DNA of 64,000 nucleotides from Thuidium tamariscinum. Taxonomy: Eukaryota > Streptophyta > Bryopsida > Hypnales > Thuidiaceae. A program made the position numbers and the translations under genes. Position 1 is the first letter of the stretch, and every line of letters begins with the position of its first letter. This document shows, in pieces, positions 25,711 to 40,199 of this stretch. The DNA is taken from NCBI GenBank assembly GCA_947034885.2, contig OX344750.2, positions 17,168,053-17,232,052 of the forward strand, given 5' to 3'. A model generated the notes under the pieces. It searched no databases, was not told where the DNA came from, and saw only the letters and a list, made by a program, of their open reading frames with translations.

Positions 25711-28700
25711 ATGGAGGTCGACTCCGAGTGCCGCAACTACAGGTTGCGCCTCGGCCTCCCTGAGCTCTCCCAGCCCTTCTTCGGCTCATGGCTCTCTCCC
25801 GATTCTACATCTCCTCCTTCCTCCTTCTTTTTTGACTCTTTCCCCCCTTCCCAGTCCCCTTCCCCTCCCCCCTCTCCCCCGCCCCCGCCCTCGCCCCTGC
25901 CTCTGCATTCCAGTTCCAATGGATCGCATGTGTCTTTCACAACGGAGTCGCTACCTCTTCGGTGCGTTTTTCTCATTTCTAGCGTTTTTTCTAATTTTCC
26001 TATTAGTGAATAGTCGTGTGTGTGAACTGTGAGACGTTTTTTGATAAGTCACCCGATCGTGTGTTTTCGTTGCTTTTCATGTAAATTCAGGGCGACATTG
26101 TCGATTAGCTTCTTTCTAGTTTGAGTTGTATGAGCTTGGTTGCTCATATCTACGGGCTTTGTTATTTTTTTTGGTTTTTATTTTAATCGCGGTTGTTGTG
26201 TAGAATTCAAGAGGAAGATAGAATTCATATTCCCGACGATTTTCAGAATAATGAAGGGGAAGGTCAGAAACTTGAATGCCAGAGTAAAATTGAGCCTTCG
26301 ATTCTCTGGCTGGACGCTGGGAGATTTAATGGAGGCCAGTCAAGCCAGCAGGACTGGGAAGTTACTCACTTGCGAGAGGAAATGCTCAGAGCAAGGTCAG
26401 CTGCTGCAATTTCTGGAAAAATTGAATCGGGTTCTAAGACAAGAGATCTCGTTCCGAAGTATTCTGATGCCGAGAAAGGCGAGTCGAGAGCCTCGCATTT
26501 CATCTTCGACTCAATTCAGGTCTGTACGGGTCTAGATGTTGGAGCAATTTCCTACTACACACTGCATAGTCCTTTGTGTTCGCGAATACTGGAGCCTATC
26601 TGTATTTCGTGTAAGCTCCATATCATCCTTGTTCTATTTAGTCATAGAACCTGACTGGGAAGGTTCTGCGCAAGTATTCAATGAGAGCTCATTTCAGAGA
26701 AGTTCGAAGATGATTGTGCCGTGCTTTGGTCTCAACACCGTCTGCAACGTCGGTGGTTTGATGTACAGGTCGTCTCACTGTACTTCGTGATTGCAACCTG
26801 GAATTCTGTTGAGCACGGTATGCTGTACCGTGATGCACTCTGACAAGTAGAAGGACATCCTTCAATCCTTTTCAGATTATGTTCGCGACTGCCTCTCCAA
26901 TTGGCATCTATTTCAACCTTGTGCTCTTTGCAGGAGTCAGACTTGGTGAGAGCTGCTCTTCGGGCTTTACAAGGGGTTCCTACCGCAGTTAGCTGGCTCG
27001 AGCAACTAGCTGCCAAATTTTCCTCGAAAGCGGCAGATAGAAGCTCGGAGAACTTCACTACACTTTGGACGCGGTCATCTAGCTCATGTTCACTTAGTAA
27101 AGTTCTTACAGAATTTGCTAAGGCTGGACGTGTTGCTTGCCAGCTTGATTATTTCACCAGTTTTTTTCTGAATCAGCTGACTCATTCACATGTGTGAGTT
27201 GCTTTGATTGATGACTCCTTAGTCCTCATTTAGCTTCCTTCCTGGGCTCTTTTGTTGAATATTGTATTCGTCATCAGTGGTTCGTTTGCTGTTTCATCAG
27301 GTCAGTATGCTCTTTGTTGTTTCCACCTTGCGTCATGTATGTATGGTCTCGGATACTTACGATTCTATTGTGCTTACGCTTTCTTTGCTTCTTTTACGAC
27401 ACAGGGTTGGGACAAATGGAGCAGAGAAGTCACGTGTTGGGGACTCCGGTAGAAAGAAACGGAAGCGTCAAAATTTCATAACTGAGGGGAACAGTGAGCA
27501 TCGTTCAGACTCTCCGTCAGAGATATGGGAGGATTTAGGAGGACCAAATATTTCACCTCACTGTCATACCAATCAAGCTTTTGCGGTAGCTGTGAAGACT
27601 TTTATGCAAGGCAATTTAGCGTCTCTTGACAAGATAAGATCATCTGTCGATCATCGGCGACAGGTTGCATTGGGTGGAAGGAGTGTACCGCTGTCAGAGG
27701 TTGTGAACGGAGAAGCAGGCCTTGTCTTCGGTTTCGGCTGCGGTGATGTTACTCTTTTGGAACTTTTCCTTCACTCACATAAGCAACGGGAGCAACTACA
27801 GGTAAGTTTTTTAACTCCTCTCTGCCTTCATATTTTCACTCTTACTATTTTATCGAGTGCACCTTTAATGGAGTGATACTTTGAGATTTTTTTCCATCCT
27901 TTCCTTTTAGCATTTTATTTTCCAACTATTAACTGTATATCTTCTACGTTTCAGGTTCTTGCGGCATTGTGCATGATTAATGAGGGAGATTCTTCGGTTA
28001 GGTTATCCGGGAATGATTCGGTAGATAGTACAGGAATTAGGATGTTGGCCGAAGATGTTAATACAAAGAGCTCTCCGTTTGATATGGACACCCATTTGTT
28101 TAGTGCCTCGAGAAATGCTTTCAACGAATTTCCTCGTGGAGCAGATTTACTGAGTTACCTTTTTGCCAAGCTTTCGGTGAGTCCCATGCTTGAACATTTA
28201 TTCTAGAGCTATGTGGCATGATCAAGTCAAAACCATTTTCTTAGTAGTATTTGTTAAGTATACTTGAAGACGTATCTTGTCTTGACGTAATAAATGTGGT
28301 ATTTTTTCTGGGAGCTCTTTACCAGGTTGCAGATACACTCCATCTTGAGCTTATTCGTTTTCTGTTCGAGCGAGCATGCCAGCCTTATATGGTATTTATC
28401 CGTTCCTGGCTGTACCTTGCTACTGTACAAGATCCATTTGGTGAATTTTTTGTGAAGGCAGTGCCTTCAGCAGACTTAAAGAAGCGTCCTGGAAAGATAC
28501 GTGAACAAGATGCCCTATTATCATACCAGGTTAGACTCCATGATTTCCATCTATCTTATAATTTTTTTTGCATGTCTTTAGTTGACTCATTATTAATTTC
28601 GAAATTTTGATGTTACATATGAATTTGATCTTCATTACTTTTATTGCACCTCGAAAATCATTCAAGGTCATAGTAATCAAACTTGAGATGTAAAGCTGGC

Positions 28701-31700
28701 TCTTGAGGTTCACAAAATCTAAATGCAGAGAATGGTATTTCTTTTACTTTTGGTCTACTGCAGATTCCTAAAGGGGTCATCGTACCATGTTTTTTGGAAG
28801 AGGTTTGCACGCCGTTGCTTCGTGCGGGACAACAACTTCAAGTTTTATCCAAGCTCCTGGATACTCCGTCTGTTTCAAAGTTTGTCGACTCCCCTTTCAA
28901 ATCATCGGGAAGCTTTGAAGATACTCAATTATCTTCCTTACATTGCTCAGAGATTCTCATCACCAAGAGTACTCTTGATGGTCAGGTCCTTGTTTCCAGC
29001 AGAAAGGACACACAAGGTGATGAGCAACAGTTCAAGAGGTCTAGTCAGATTTTCAAAGTTTTTCAAGATGCTTCACTTGCTGGACTGTCCAATTCACCTC
29101 CGGTCCAGGGATCGGAAGTTACGAGAAGTGCTGTGAGTACTAACTTTCCTGTGACATATTTTGGATATAAATTTTTATTCCATTTAAGATTACGGATGAT
29201 GTGCATGAGGTATTCCTTAGTTAACCTGTTGAATTTTGGCATCGTTATTAGCTTGATGACCCTGCCTAGATAGTCAAGCACAGTGGTAAGTCGAGACTAG
29301 TTACAATTGAGTAACTCATCGAACACTTGACTGGAATTGAAGTTGCTGTTGCTGTACCTGAATCAATATTTATCAAGAAAAGTAACACTCCATCTTTTTC
29401 AAATTCTCTGGTTCAGATATCATCAAATGGATTTTGGCTTAGCGGTGTGGAGGATAGGTCTGGAAAGAAAACCTGGACTACGACGGAAATTCGAGAAGCC
29501 AATGCCAAGTCCTACCAAGAGACCATGTAAACTGCCCCGAGCTATAAACTAATTGATTGTTTGATTTGATGTTAGGGGTGCTAAACCCAGGCATGGTTTT
29601 ATCCTCTATCGTCTATTTCTGGAGTCTCATTCTTTGAACCGGCTAGAATATTTCCATTTTACCACACATTTTCTCACAATTTTATGCAAGCATCCTTATC
29701 TTTAACTGCTTCTTGACGTGTGTAATTTGCTGTCGTTTCTCAGGGCACGGGCTGCTCTGCTGAGGGCAGAAGGTGTAGATGACATTTCAATCTCTTCTCC
29801 AACAGGAGAAAACAGCTCTGAGTCCTTTCTGCAGTCATGTACATTATTGGAAGATAAAAGCAAGGAGCTTCACGCCGCCCAGTGCTTGAAGTCGAGGTTA
29901 CTGAATCAAGTTGATCTCCTCAATTCTGAGTCTGATACGTCGTTCATCTCCGATTTTCAAAGAGGCACAAGTTGGCCTGTCCTGGGCCTTCCCAAGAACC
30001 CTTTTCTTTCGTCGAGGGATGAAGGAGACCAGTCCTTTAGTTACACGTACACTGTATTTCCTGAGAACAATGGCTGTTGGGATGTGAATATACACTGGAA
30101 TGATGCTCACTCTGTCACTGGTACCAGAGTTCAGTCCGTGACGGTAGAAGAAAACTGGCCTACATCAGAACCGAGATTTCTGGCGGACGAACAGGAAGTT
30201 GACGGTTGCCATTGGTTGAAGAATTTGGAAGATTATATGGGGAAGCAACTGACATCGGGGTTAGATGAACAAATTTTAGAGGGAGATTATGCAAGTTTCA
30301 ATTATCAATTTGAGAAAGACGACGATTGCCGGAGTGCTTACAGCCTTGGTTTTCAGCCATGGGATTGCAGCATGCGTTTGCAGAAACCTCCTGCGCTGCA
30401 ACGAAATGAAGGGAGGCGTCTGCAAGTAAACTCTTGTCAGTCATGATGAATCCCTTTGCATTCAAGTTTTTCTATGAAATTTAGTATATACATGTTAGTG
30501 ATCCCTACTTGTGACCTTGCCGCAGATGATTAGAGTTATGATTTCTACGCTAGCTAATGGCATGCATATGGAGAATCTGTTGACATCCTTTACTTTATCC
30601 TGGTGCAGTGCAAGTCGTAAATTCCCTTTACTGACCATCGAAATTGTTGAATTTGAATTGAGGAAGATCTATCGAAAGTAAGCGAATGAAATCTTTGTAA
30701 TTAGTGTCTAATTGTTTGTTATCAGCCTTTGTTTTAGAAGTACATCAATATGGGCACTAAGAGCTGTTGAGTATGTACTTTCTATCCCATTTTTGTGAGC
30801 AGTCCCTTACAACTTCTTGTTTATTCCAGATTGGGAGTTTGCAGATAGTTCTATTATGGATACATTTGAGAAGAAGTACTTGGATGATAATTTTTTGCTC
30901 CGAAAGAAAGAGACGGGTGAGGATTCAACGTTTTCACTTTTAAATTCCGGTGTGGATGATGACGACGTAGAGCACAAGCATCTTTCTGGAACTGATTATG
31001 TGGAGGTTGAAGATGAGAAGAGCCCAATCCCGCATGAAGTGGATGCTAGGGATTCTGTTCTTTTATCAGGCACTGAGCATCCAGGCCTCAATGAAATGGA
31101 TCAATCGACTGAGAAGAGTCCATGTAAAGGTAGGAAGATCATTTCAGGTGCCTGTTATGTCGGAACTGGTGCTAGATGGGAGACGCACCTTCATTCTGAA
31201 TATCACCAAATTGCGGATGTGGAATGTGTTCGACCTATTCCTTCATTTGAAGACGATGAAGAAGATGAGGAAGAGATTCCTCTGTCTGTTGCAGTCAAGC
31301 AGTGGATAGACGAGGAAATTTTGTACCAGTATCCTCACCAAAATAAGTTCTGTCATCAATTTTATTCTGCATTTCATTTCACCTATCTTAATTTGTCCCT
31401 GTAATTCCATTTCCATTGTATTAGTATGCCATTGATCATCCACGTTGTCTGCTGAAACACCTGTTTGGAGATTTAACCAGCTTTTAGATATAAACGTACC
31501 AGTATGTTAACAATACGGCTACTCCAGGAGAGACTACATCTTCAAGACCATTTCGCAGCTCTTCGACGCTATTATTTCATGGAGAGAGGCGACTGGGCCG
31601 AGTATTTCTTAAACGCACTTTGTAAATATGTGAGTTTAGTTAGTCTCTTAAACTAATCTCTGCTGTAGAAGTTCAGGACCATTTCCAAGTTTTAGTTTAT

Positions 31701-34700
31701 TGCGTAGCATGCATTATCGTTCCTTGCTGTGATATTTTCCGTGTCATGATTTATTTCAATGATGAGTATGATACATGGAGAACAAGTGAGGTCTTTGTCA
31801 CTTCTTTTTTATGATTTCTCTCAGTAGTTTTTGAATAGTCCACTTTATTCATTCACGTTCTGTGATGAATTTTTGTATTTTTTTTACTTGTCGGGTGTGT
31901 CTTGAATCCGCAATTCTCTTTCTTTGTCCGGAACTGTCGTAGACCTATACAGGTTAACGAATGCTTGCTCTTTAATTTATGTTATCTAGATCCAATTGTA
32001 CTTGTTGTATATTGACTAAGAGCTAAGATATTTGTCAAGTTTGAGCAACTGAAAATGAATAATATTTCCAAATGATTTTGGTTCTGTTCCTAGACTGAAG
32101 AGCGTGACCAACATCTTTTCTTTTGAGTTGTGTTCCTATATTATCCATGAGGTTTCAAATAGGGATGAAGTTGAGGAAACCATGTGATGTATGCAGGAAT
32201 GGAATCGCTTAGGTGGTGAACCGCAATTACTGGAGGTTCAAAGTATGTTGGGAACTGCGTTACAGAATTCATCTTGTGAAGGAGACGAGTTTGCAGATAG
32301 GCTCTATGTAGTCCAGAGTGGATACGATGGCTATCATTCTGGCTTGGACAATCCCTTATTAGCGTTTTCTAATCATCAGCATTCTCTTGGCACATTTGTG
32401 GATTGTACTAGTAAGTCATGGTCCTGCATTTTTCTTAATTTATGATTGTTTTCTTTTGACTTCTTGAGGACACTACAGTTTTTTTCTTTTTGTGGATGTA
32501 GAAGGAACAGACGATTGGCTCCGTATACTGATGACATTTCTTTACAGAGCTCGAGGCATTTGACTTCATTAAAGTGGGGTACAAGGTGGAGTGGCCTTTG
32601 TGTCTAATAATCACAACGAGTGCTATCAGTCGGTACAGTTCAATCTTCACATTCCTGTTGCGCTTGAAGCTTACAATCAGTGCTTTAGCTGACGTCTGGC
32701 GAAGCCTTCAGGTGACATGCTTCTAGCGTTTGAGCAACTTGTCTGAATTTCTGATCACACCGACGCATTCAGCATTCGATTCAATATCTTGTTCTATTTC
32801 CTTATTCCAGTATTGAGAACCAATTTCTTAATTTTCCCTTAGATAGTTAAGTGATCTGACTGGCATTTTTTGAATACATGGTGTAACGTTAAATTTTTCG
32901 GTTCTAATATACAAGTAAATATATTGCAAGAGAGTGGTAATTAGCTAAATTGGATTGGGTAAAAGGGTCTAAGTTCACTCGCAAGTCTAATCAACTAAGG
33001 CGACCTGTGTTCTCTGCAGGTCATGGGTTACTCTTTGAACAAGGGCAGACGGTCTCCAGACTATCAAGAACAAAATAGAAAGTTTCGAACTCTTCAACAT
33101 TTTAGGTGATTTCCATTTTTTCCCGTACATATCTTTTGTTATATTCGCCAAAGAAATTGTCTGTATGATAGAGTTCCTTTTGTTCTTTTCCAGATTGTTC
33201 TTTTTTGTTGCGTATTGAGCTTTTCTCTTTAATTTCCTAGACATGAATGTTGGCACTTATTGGAGATGTGTGCACGAGACTATTGTGTAAACAGATGAGT
33301 TTTCTGTTGTAATTCTGAGGTATCGATGTTCAATCATAATATTAGTGCGTCCAGCTCTGATATGCTTTTGTTCTAGATTCTGAAGCCTCATCTTGGGTGA
33401 TTGCAATCAGAAGAACGCTTTTGTTGTTGCAAATTTAATCATATTGCGTCTCTTTGACAGGCAACAGATAGGACATGTCGTGACCACTCTTCAACGTTAC
33501 ACCGAGTCCCAAATCCTTCATGCTGTTTGGAGCAAATTCCACTTCTCCGTTGACATGGAGGTAGTTTCTGTCCCCTATATTCGTAGTCAGAGTAGAGTTA
33601 TTTTCTCTGGCTTCTTTCGTCTCATTTCTTTCTCGGAAGTCCTCTTCATAAGGAATCCACTTTTACTGAATATGGTAGTTCCTTTCGATACATTTGAATC
33701 ACTCTTCGAAATGATTTAAAATTTGTTTCTTTGGGTTTCTCAGGTTAATGATATTCAGGACTTGGAAAAGGTGCACTCAGTTTATTTGGATGATGCGTAT
33801 CATCAGTAAGTTTTCTCTGACGATGCCTATTCTAACTAATGTACCAAGTATTTATGCTCTATAACAGTGCCCCTGATAAGCACAACTAAGGGCGACTTTA
33901 TATTTGGGTGCAGTCCTAATTCCAAGTTGACCCATATGACCCATATTGGCCAACTCAAACCGGGCTTAAGTAGAAAACTAGGGTCAAGGATACATGGCCA
34001 CCCAATTTTTAGAATTTGGGCCAATTTTTTTGGCCCCAAATCACTGCCACGTAAGCAACTATGTGATATAAAAGAAAACTGGGCGGGATTTCATTAAAAA
34101 AAAAACTGGGTTTGATTGATGGTTCAATTGGGTCAACATCTATACCGGGCCAGCAAATATATTAATATTAAGTGGCCCTAAGAGTAGATCTCTAAGCACG
34201 AATTATTGTTCCTATCATTGGATTGATCAAATTTTGATTAATTCTTGTTAGCAATTGCAAGGGGATTTCAATGCCCCAATGTAAGCCGTACTTGGATATT
34301 GTACCCAAACACTCAAAAGCATCAAAGTTTTATTCGTGGATGGTCTACAATCAACTTGAGTTCTGGTGTAGATTCTCAAAATCAATTGGGCCAGCATAGA
34401 ATGGAAGCTGCTGGAATGGAATAAATTCTCTCATCTAAATGTTGTAAGTTTTTTTGGATCAGTTGCTTTTTATCAAAAGACATGGAGGACGCAAAGAATT
34501 GCATCGATATTATCATGCAATGTACTTTGGATTTTCGCAATACTTTACTGGCAGCCAACCTTGAACGAAGTAGAGACTTTGTACCAGTTGACGATGAAGT
34601 ATTTCACAAGGTATGTTCGTTTGTGTACTACGCTGACTAACTTTTGCCAACTATCTTTGGGGGGAATTTGACACGGCCTTTGATGTCTTTCTGTTTTAGG

Positions 34701-34909
34701 TTAGTGCACTCCTCTTACAAGTTGAATGGGTTTTATTTCCACAGGTGTTGGAAGTGAAGTCTGTATTTGAAGTGCATTTACAAAAAATGTATTCTTTTCA
34801 TCAAAGGCCGGAGCCTCAGTACAGTGTATTATTGTCGGATTTTTGGATGTGTCTTAATTACAATGGCTGTCTGAAACCGTTGCAGCAGTTTTCTAGAAAG
34901 GAAAAGTGA
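25711..34909 (+). CDS. GCP6: Gamma-tubulin complex component 6 (19 exons)
   Basis: Exons: 25711-25961, 26204-26519, 26700-26768, 26934-27193, 27405-27801, 27955-28176, 28326-28529, 28764-29132, 29417-29526, 29744-30435, 30830-31346, 31503-31629, 32197-32410, 32548-32711, 33020-33105, 33461-33560, 33744-33805, 34463-34610, 34745-34909; 1490 residues. GCP6 belongs to the gamma-tubulin ring complex that nucleates microtubules. The N-terminal grip half is seen in ESDLVRAALRALQG and LIRFLFERACQPYMVFIRSW; a long acidic, Ser-rich insert follows, as in GCP6; the C-terminal half has LHLQDHFAALRRYYFMERGD, NSSCEGDEFADRL, FDFIKVGYKVEWPL and DIIMQCTLDFRN. The order and wording follow plant GCP6. Exon 3 is read in the frame KFEDDCAVLWSQHRLQRRWF, which fits better than the longer open frame there. 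Donors of exons 10 and 11 (30435, 31346) are the least certain; 31328 is an alternative for exon 11. A Pro/Ser-rich run follows the N-terminus. Confidence 0.9.
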
Positions 34910-35182
34910 AATGGGATTTTTACATTTGGAGTGCATTATATTGAAATCACCTCCCAAGTTATCAAATACTATCCGTGGTTTCATTCTGTCTTCTGAGGCG
35001 AATATTTCCTTTCGAAACTTTTATTGCAGTCCCAGTTTCTCATTGTATTTTCTAGAACTCTACAAATCTGTAGATGCAATTGAAATGCTATCGATGTTTT
35101 TCTTCTGTAATATAATCTGAGTCTATTTTGTAATCTCATTAAAATTTGTATTTGCACTTCATTGGAAGTGTTTTGGCATTAA

Positions 35183-35410
35183 CCTTGAAGTGCTCTGACA
35201 TCCATCCATATTTTAGATGATGGAGGGCTTCAAGGCATTCAGTTGTTTAGTCCAATGAAGTACTCATTCATCCAATGTAATACTTGAGTTTAGAAAAGAT
35301 AACCTTCCTCAATGACCAAATTGGCATTGAATTCTAGAAAATGATAATTTTGTTCAAAGCTATAATATAAAAATATACAAAAATTCAAAAAAGGAGTGAG
35401 GTGTTCAGGT
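35183..35410. mobile_element. TTAA-flanked MITE E2
   Basis: 228 bp between TTAA 35179-35182 and TTAA 35411-35414. Shared blocks with E1 (16612-16832) include GAGGGCTTCAAGGC, AATGTAATACTTGA and CAAAAATTCAAAAAAGGA, in the same order. Confidence 0.7.
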
Positions 35411-35478
35411 TTAACTACTATAGCTTTCAAGAGTCCTTATTTTAACTTGCCAAATCATGCTTTGCATGTAGATCTTAA

Positions 35479-36100
35479 CCCCTAAATGTCCAAAGTATAA
35501 AAATTTGGCATTTGCAAATCTTTTAAGTTAAATAAAATCTAAACAAGTTTACGATTTTAATAGTTTATTATATTTTTGGAAACTTCTTATTGAAGTCTAG
35601 CTTAAGCATCAAAAAACTAATCTTGAAAATGATTGATTATGATTTTTCTATTCAAGATTTTGTGCAAGGGTGTCCATTAGAGTCTTTACTTTTGATAGTA
35701 TTGAGGACTCTTGGAAATGAGCTTTAAATTTTCTAAAGCTTGGAGGAAAAAACACATTAGAAATTCATTTAAAAAAGTTGGAGTAGATTTTGGAAAGCCA
35801 TAAATTGATTGAAGCTATGCATGTTAGGCCCTTAAACTTCATTTTTTTTGGTGACCAAATTTTTGGATTTGACATGTAAAAAAAAGATTGAAAGACTTCA
35901 AGTCACTTTTTTTGTTTCAACACCTTCATGATCAAGCATTATAATCTTTCAATTTGTAAATAATGTTGTTGTGTTTTCTTTTCTTAAGTGATCTCTAATA
36001 AATCTAGTTTGAATTTCTTTGGTTGAATTTCAAAAAGAATTGATAAAGCTTACCAAAATATTGATTTTTTTGTTCTATTTTTTCAATTTCACAATTTCAC
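35479..36100. mobile_element. TTAA MITE E4, right end lost
   Basis: Begins after TTAA 35475-35478 with CCCCTAAATGTCCAAAG and follows E3 and E5 for some 600 bases (GTTAAATAAAATCTAAACAAG, GATTTTTCTATTCAAG, GCCCTTAAACTTC). No matching right terminus was found, so it is degenerate or truncated; the end given is approximate. Confidence 0.55.
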
Positions 36101-36524
36101 ACTCAAAAGAGGTTGCTAGACATGTAGAAAATAATTGGAATTCTTGAGTGACACCAAAGTTGTACAAACATGCTATTTAAATTAGTGTCAATTAAAATAT
36201 TATTATATTGATCTAATTTTCATTTTTTTTGGGAACCATAATTATGCACTTTTTTAGGTGCCATGAAGCTTAATGGAAAAATTTATTTAGTTGAAAGACC
36301 ATACATATGAAAATAAATCATGTATAGTCTTTTTGTAGGGCCACAAAAATAATAGAGAGTACAAGGAGGATGGTGAATCACTTAAATGTTTTGAAAAAAA
36401 AGAAAGGAACTCTATATTGTTAAAACCACAAAATTAAAATTGTTGTATTCCAAAAGATCATTTTCTAAGGATCAATTTCTAGGCTATTCAAGTACATGAT
36501 GATAATGATGTACCTATTAATATA

Positions 36525-36562
36525 GTTTAGGGTTTTAGGGTTTAGGATTTAGGATTTAGGGT
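36525..36562 (+). repeat. Interstitial telomere-like TTTAGGG repeats
   Basis: About five units of TTTAGGG with variants TTTTAGGG and TTTAGGA. This is the Arabidopsis-type telomere unit found in most plants. The tract is too short and degenerate to be a chromosome end. Confidence 0.7.
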
Positions 36563-37062
36563 CTCAAGTATATGATCATGATTAGATGATGTACCTATAA
36601 CTATAGTTGTATTGCAAATTTGGCTCCTTGCTTGTTGAAATGGATCTCTATACAATTCATTTTCTAGTCTTGACGATTAAAGTATTACCCATAGGCACTT
36701 TACAAGAGAAAATGAGTCTACTTTGTATCTAATCTACTACACTTCTATGGTACGTTATCAATTCAGACTATTGTTGTCTAAATATCAAGAAGAAGAGTAA
36801 GGTACATAGATCTTAATTGCAATTCAACAAAAAGTAGTTAGAATTTGGTTGAAGGAAAGATAAGAGTGGCAACCCATTTCTAATCAAGTAAGCAATTGAG
36901 CATACTTGAAGTATACATATGATAAAATAAAAAAATCTTCATATACAGAAATAGATTTGAAAAAGATTTCATATTTTTTCAAAATTTTACTTCCCAAAAC
37001 AAAATTACCATGAATTTTTTAGGTGAAGATTTTGTTCATTCTATAATAGTCATATATACATA

Positions 37063-37373
37063 AGAGGATTTTTCAGGGCTTCAGGAGACCGTTTTAGCCC
37101 TGTTCCCCTGTCTGCGAACGCGTCAGATAAAAAAATAAAAAAATAATAATAATAATAATAATAAAATAATTTTTTTATATTAAAATATTATTAAAATAAT
37201 TTAAAAATAATAATAAAATAATTTTTTTTCAAAAAATAATATTAAAATATTAATTAAGTATGATTATCTGATGTGGCAACCTCTTGGCCACATCTGATCG
37301 CCTCAGTGGCAGCGTTCAGAGAGTTCCCATGGCCTGATAACTCACAGTCTTCCAGAGTAGCTAAAAATCCTCT
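37063..37373 (-). mobile_element. TA-flanked MITE, copy 1
   Basis: Ends AGAGGATTTTT and AAAAATCCTCT, each flanked by TA (37061-37062, 37374-37375). The reverse complement matches 49983-50217: GTGAGTT, a GGGAACTCT block, GATC then TGACATGG or AGATGTGGCC, and CAGATAAT followed by AT-rich DNA. The centre is an AAT-rich run. No coding capacity; TA duplication suggests Tc1/mariner-like mobilisation. Confidence 0.6.
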
Positions 37374-40199
37374 TATGGGTCATTCTATTTCCAACTACTG
37401 GCTAGTTGTATATCAAGAGTGCTTCAAAATTATAATAGGAATATTATAGTACCAATCAATAATGTTCACTCATTGTCATATGCCACCTTACTAAGTTGAA
37501 GTATTTTTTCCGATTATAATGCTTAAGAATTGATAAAAAATAAACCACCACCCCTACCAAAATGGGGGTTGATCAAGAATGGGTTGCCTCTTTTATGTGT
37601 TTTTTAGCAATCAAGGAACAAGGTGGACTGAAATGGAATATCAAAATGAAATGAAGAGATAATTTTTTCTAAATCTAATCTTATCAAAGTACCAATAAGT
37701 AACAATAGGGTCACATATGAAAGATAAATCTAATACAAATTCAATACTCTAACTATCTATGTGGCAACAAATTGCCTATATGGCAATGGACTCTTCAAAG
37801 AAGTTTGGGTTGTCTCACAAATGCTCATGGAGGAATAGGATTTATTATTAGAGGTTAAGATGAATGTTGTCTTATAATTGTGAGGGTCTATTTTAAGTGA
37901 CAATAATAATAATTTATTGATGAAGTTAGACCTACATCTCTACTCCAACCAAATGCTAATCACATTGTATAGTGTAAAATGTGAATGTAGTTGTAGATAG
38001 GATTTGAAAACTAGGATCTAAAGACCATATTCAATGCTGAAGTAGCATGTGACCAATGGATGTAAACATTAAGGTAACATGAGCAGTTATTTATTTTTAA
38101 GAACCTCAATTTCTAGAAATAAATACATTCAAGAGTGCACAATTCAAGCTAGATTCAAAAGATATGGGAGAATACGGTGGTGTATCCTCATTTGATATGC
38201 ATTTATATTCTAATTTATAGATAAGGATATATGAATATTTGTATCTCTCTATATATAAATATGAATATATAAATATAAAAGTTTAAGGGAGAATTTAGGA
38301 GGGGGATAGGGCTTTGAACTTGAGGATTGAGTGGGAGCCATTTTTTAGTGCATTGGTCTCACCATCATTTATGACTACTTAGATTTTGCATATTCAAACT
38401 AAAATTCAAACTAAAATGAACAATTTTGACTATAATTTGTAAAAAATATCCTATTATGATGTTAGCACTAGAAGTCAAAGCCAATGCAATTGGTTTGAGT
38501 TTTTTTTGGAGTTTATATAAATATACTACAAGTTTTTAAAATTGATGTTATAGAATCACCTATTATTGACACTAGACTACCTTTAAATCAAACATCCTTA
38601 AAGTAAAACATGTTTCAATTGTCATTGGTTGCTTCAAATGACTCTTCAGCTTCCATCGGATCCTTTCAAAAATATATGTTGAATTTGAGAAAACACCTTG
38701 TCATATTCAAATCAATGGAGAGTTTTTTTGGGTCAATAAGTGGTTGTAAGGACTTATGTTTTAGCTTGTAGCAAATAGGAGGTGTTGCTAAAAGGATGAC
38801 AATACCTACTTGTTTCACTTTTGTAGTTTCAATTGGTGTTTTTTGGTGGTTCTACTTATTTGTTGAAAATAGCCAAATAGGTAGTTTCTACTTGGTTATT
38901 ATTATCAATTTATTTACATTGGAAATCAATGAAATAAATTCCTACCATATTTTCAAAAGAAAATAAAGAAAATTGAAATAAATAAATTATGCTTGGCAAC
39001 TAATTTAAGTCCTATCAAACAAGTTTGGCCATAGATGTAATTTATCTATTGAAATTAGATGACTCTTTATTTTTCTATTGTCTATCTAATATTTAAAGCT
39101 TAGGTGCTTCATTAGTGTTTACTTTCAAAACAATATGAGACTTAATATAGGATTCATTTTAAATGTTAGGTATAATCATTTAAAAAGTATTCAAATTATT
39201 ATAGAATCACTTTTTTGAAGTAGATTGTATTGAAATTAATATGTAGTTTATAGTATTGATTTAAAGTACATGACTTATAAATGTACAAGAGGAATAGTCT
39301 AAGAAATAAAGGAAAAATTTGCATGAGGAACTTCTACTTTCAATTTGCAAATAGACAAATCTATGAAGAAAGTCTCATTTTAGGTTATTATGTACCTATT
39401 TGTTTGTTCCAACACAAATCTAAGGTGGGAAATTTTAGAAGATGTGTCTATAAATTAAACTTAATTTATACAATACAATTTATAGGATTTTTACTTTTTA
39501 CATTTTTTGGTCCTATTATACATATACAATCTATTTGTATAAATTATTTTATATATCACATCTGTATATGCACATTTGTATAGGTTGTGTTCAATAGTAC
39601 TTAATATGATATTAGACTATGGTGAAATTTAACAACCTTGGAGCAAACATTTTCAAGTCTTTGATTAAATTTGAAACCTTAATTTTTCAAATTTGTAAAT
39701 TCTATACTTTTGTCTTTGAGTGAATTACCTTCAAATGCAAATTAAGCTTTGATCTTGGTGTATATGTGAAACTCTTTATGTACAAAATTTTGTAGAAACT
39801 CATATGGAGAATAGGAGTTTTTGTGAGAATAGAGATGACCATGATTTTTGAGGAAGGCTCACTACATGCTTGTGAAATAATTCAATTAATTAAAATATTT
39901 TTTTCTAAAGAATAAAGATTTCTATACAAATATCCAAAATCCAACTCAATCTAAATCATTTCCAAGGAATTCAATAATCATTTTATATGGTACTTTAATT
40001 TATGGTATCAAGGTTTAGTCTTCGAGAAGAGATTTTAGAAAAGTTGGTTTCAAAGAAATTATGGTGAATTGGGAACCAACAATATGAAACTCTAATTTGA
40101 CATAAGACTAAAGGTACAAAATATGCAATGAATGACTTTTTGCTTCTAGAAAAAACAAAGAATGCATCCATCGGAAAAAAAGTGAATTGTATTTGAATG

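Noticed and set aside
26536-26790. Longer open frame for GCP6 exon 3 (peptide with VPCFGLNTVCNVGG)
   Set aside because: Its phase does not join exon 2 and exon 4. The shorter exon 26700-26768 in another frame gives WSQHRLQRRWFDVQ and phase 0 on both sides.
30610-30679. Possible extra GCP6 exon between acceptor GGTGCAG and donor AAAGTAAGC
   Set aside because: The peptide (SRKFPLLTIEIVEFELRKIY) looks plausible, but its phases do not connect with exon 11, whose frame is fixed by DWEFADSSIMD. Left as intron.
33836-34150. Intron sequence in GCP6 with GGGCCAATTTTTTTGGCCCC palindrome and repeated CCCATAT motifs
   Set aside because: Suggests an old insertion, but I could not define ends, a target duplication or a second copy in the window.
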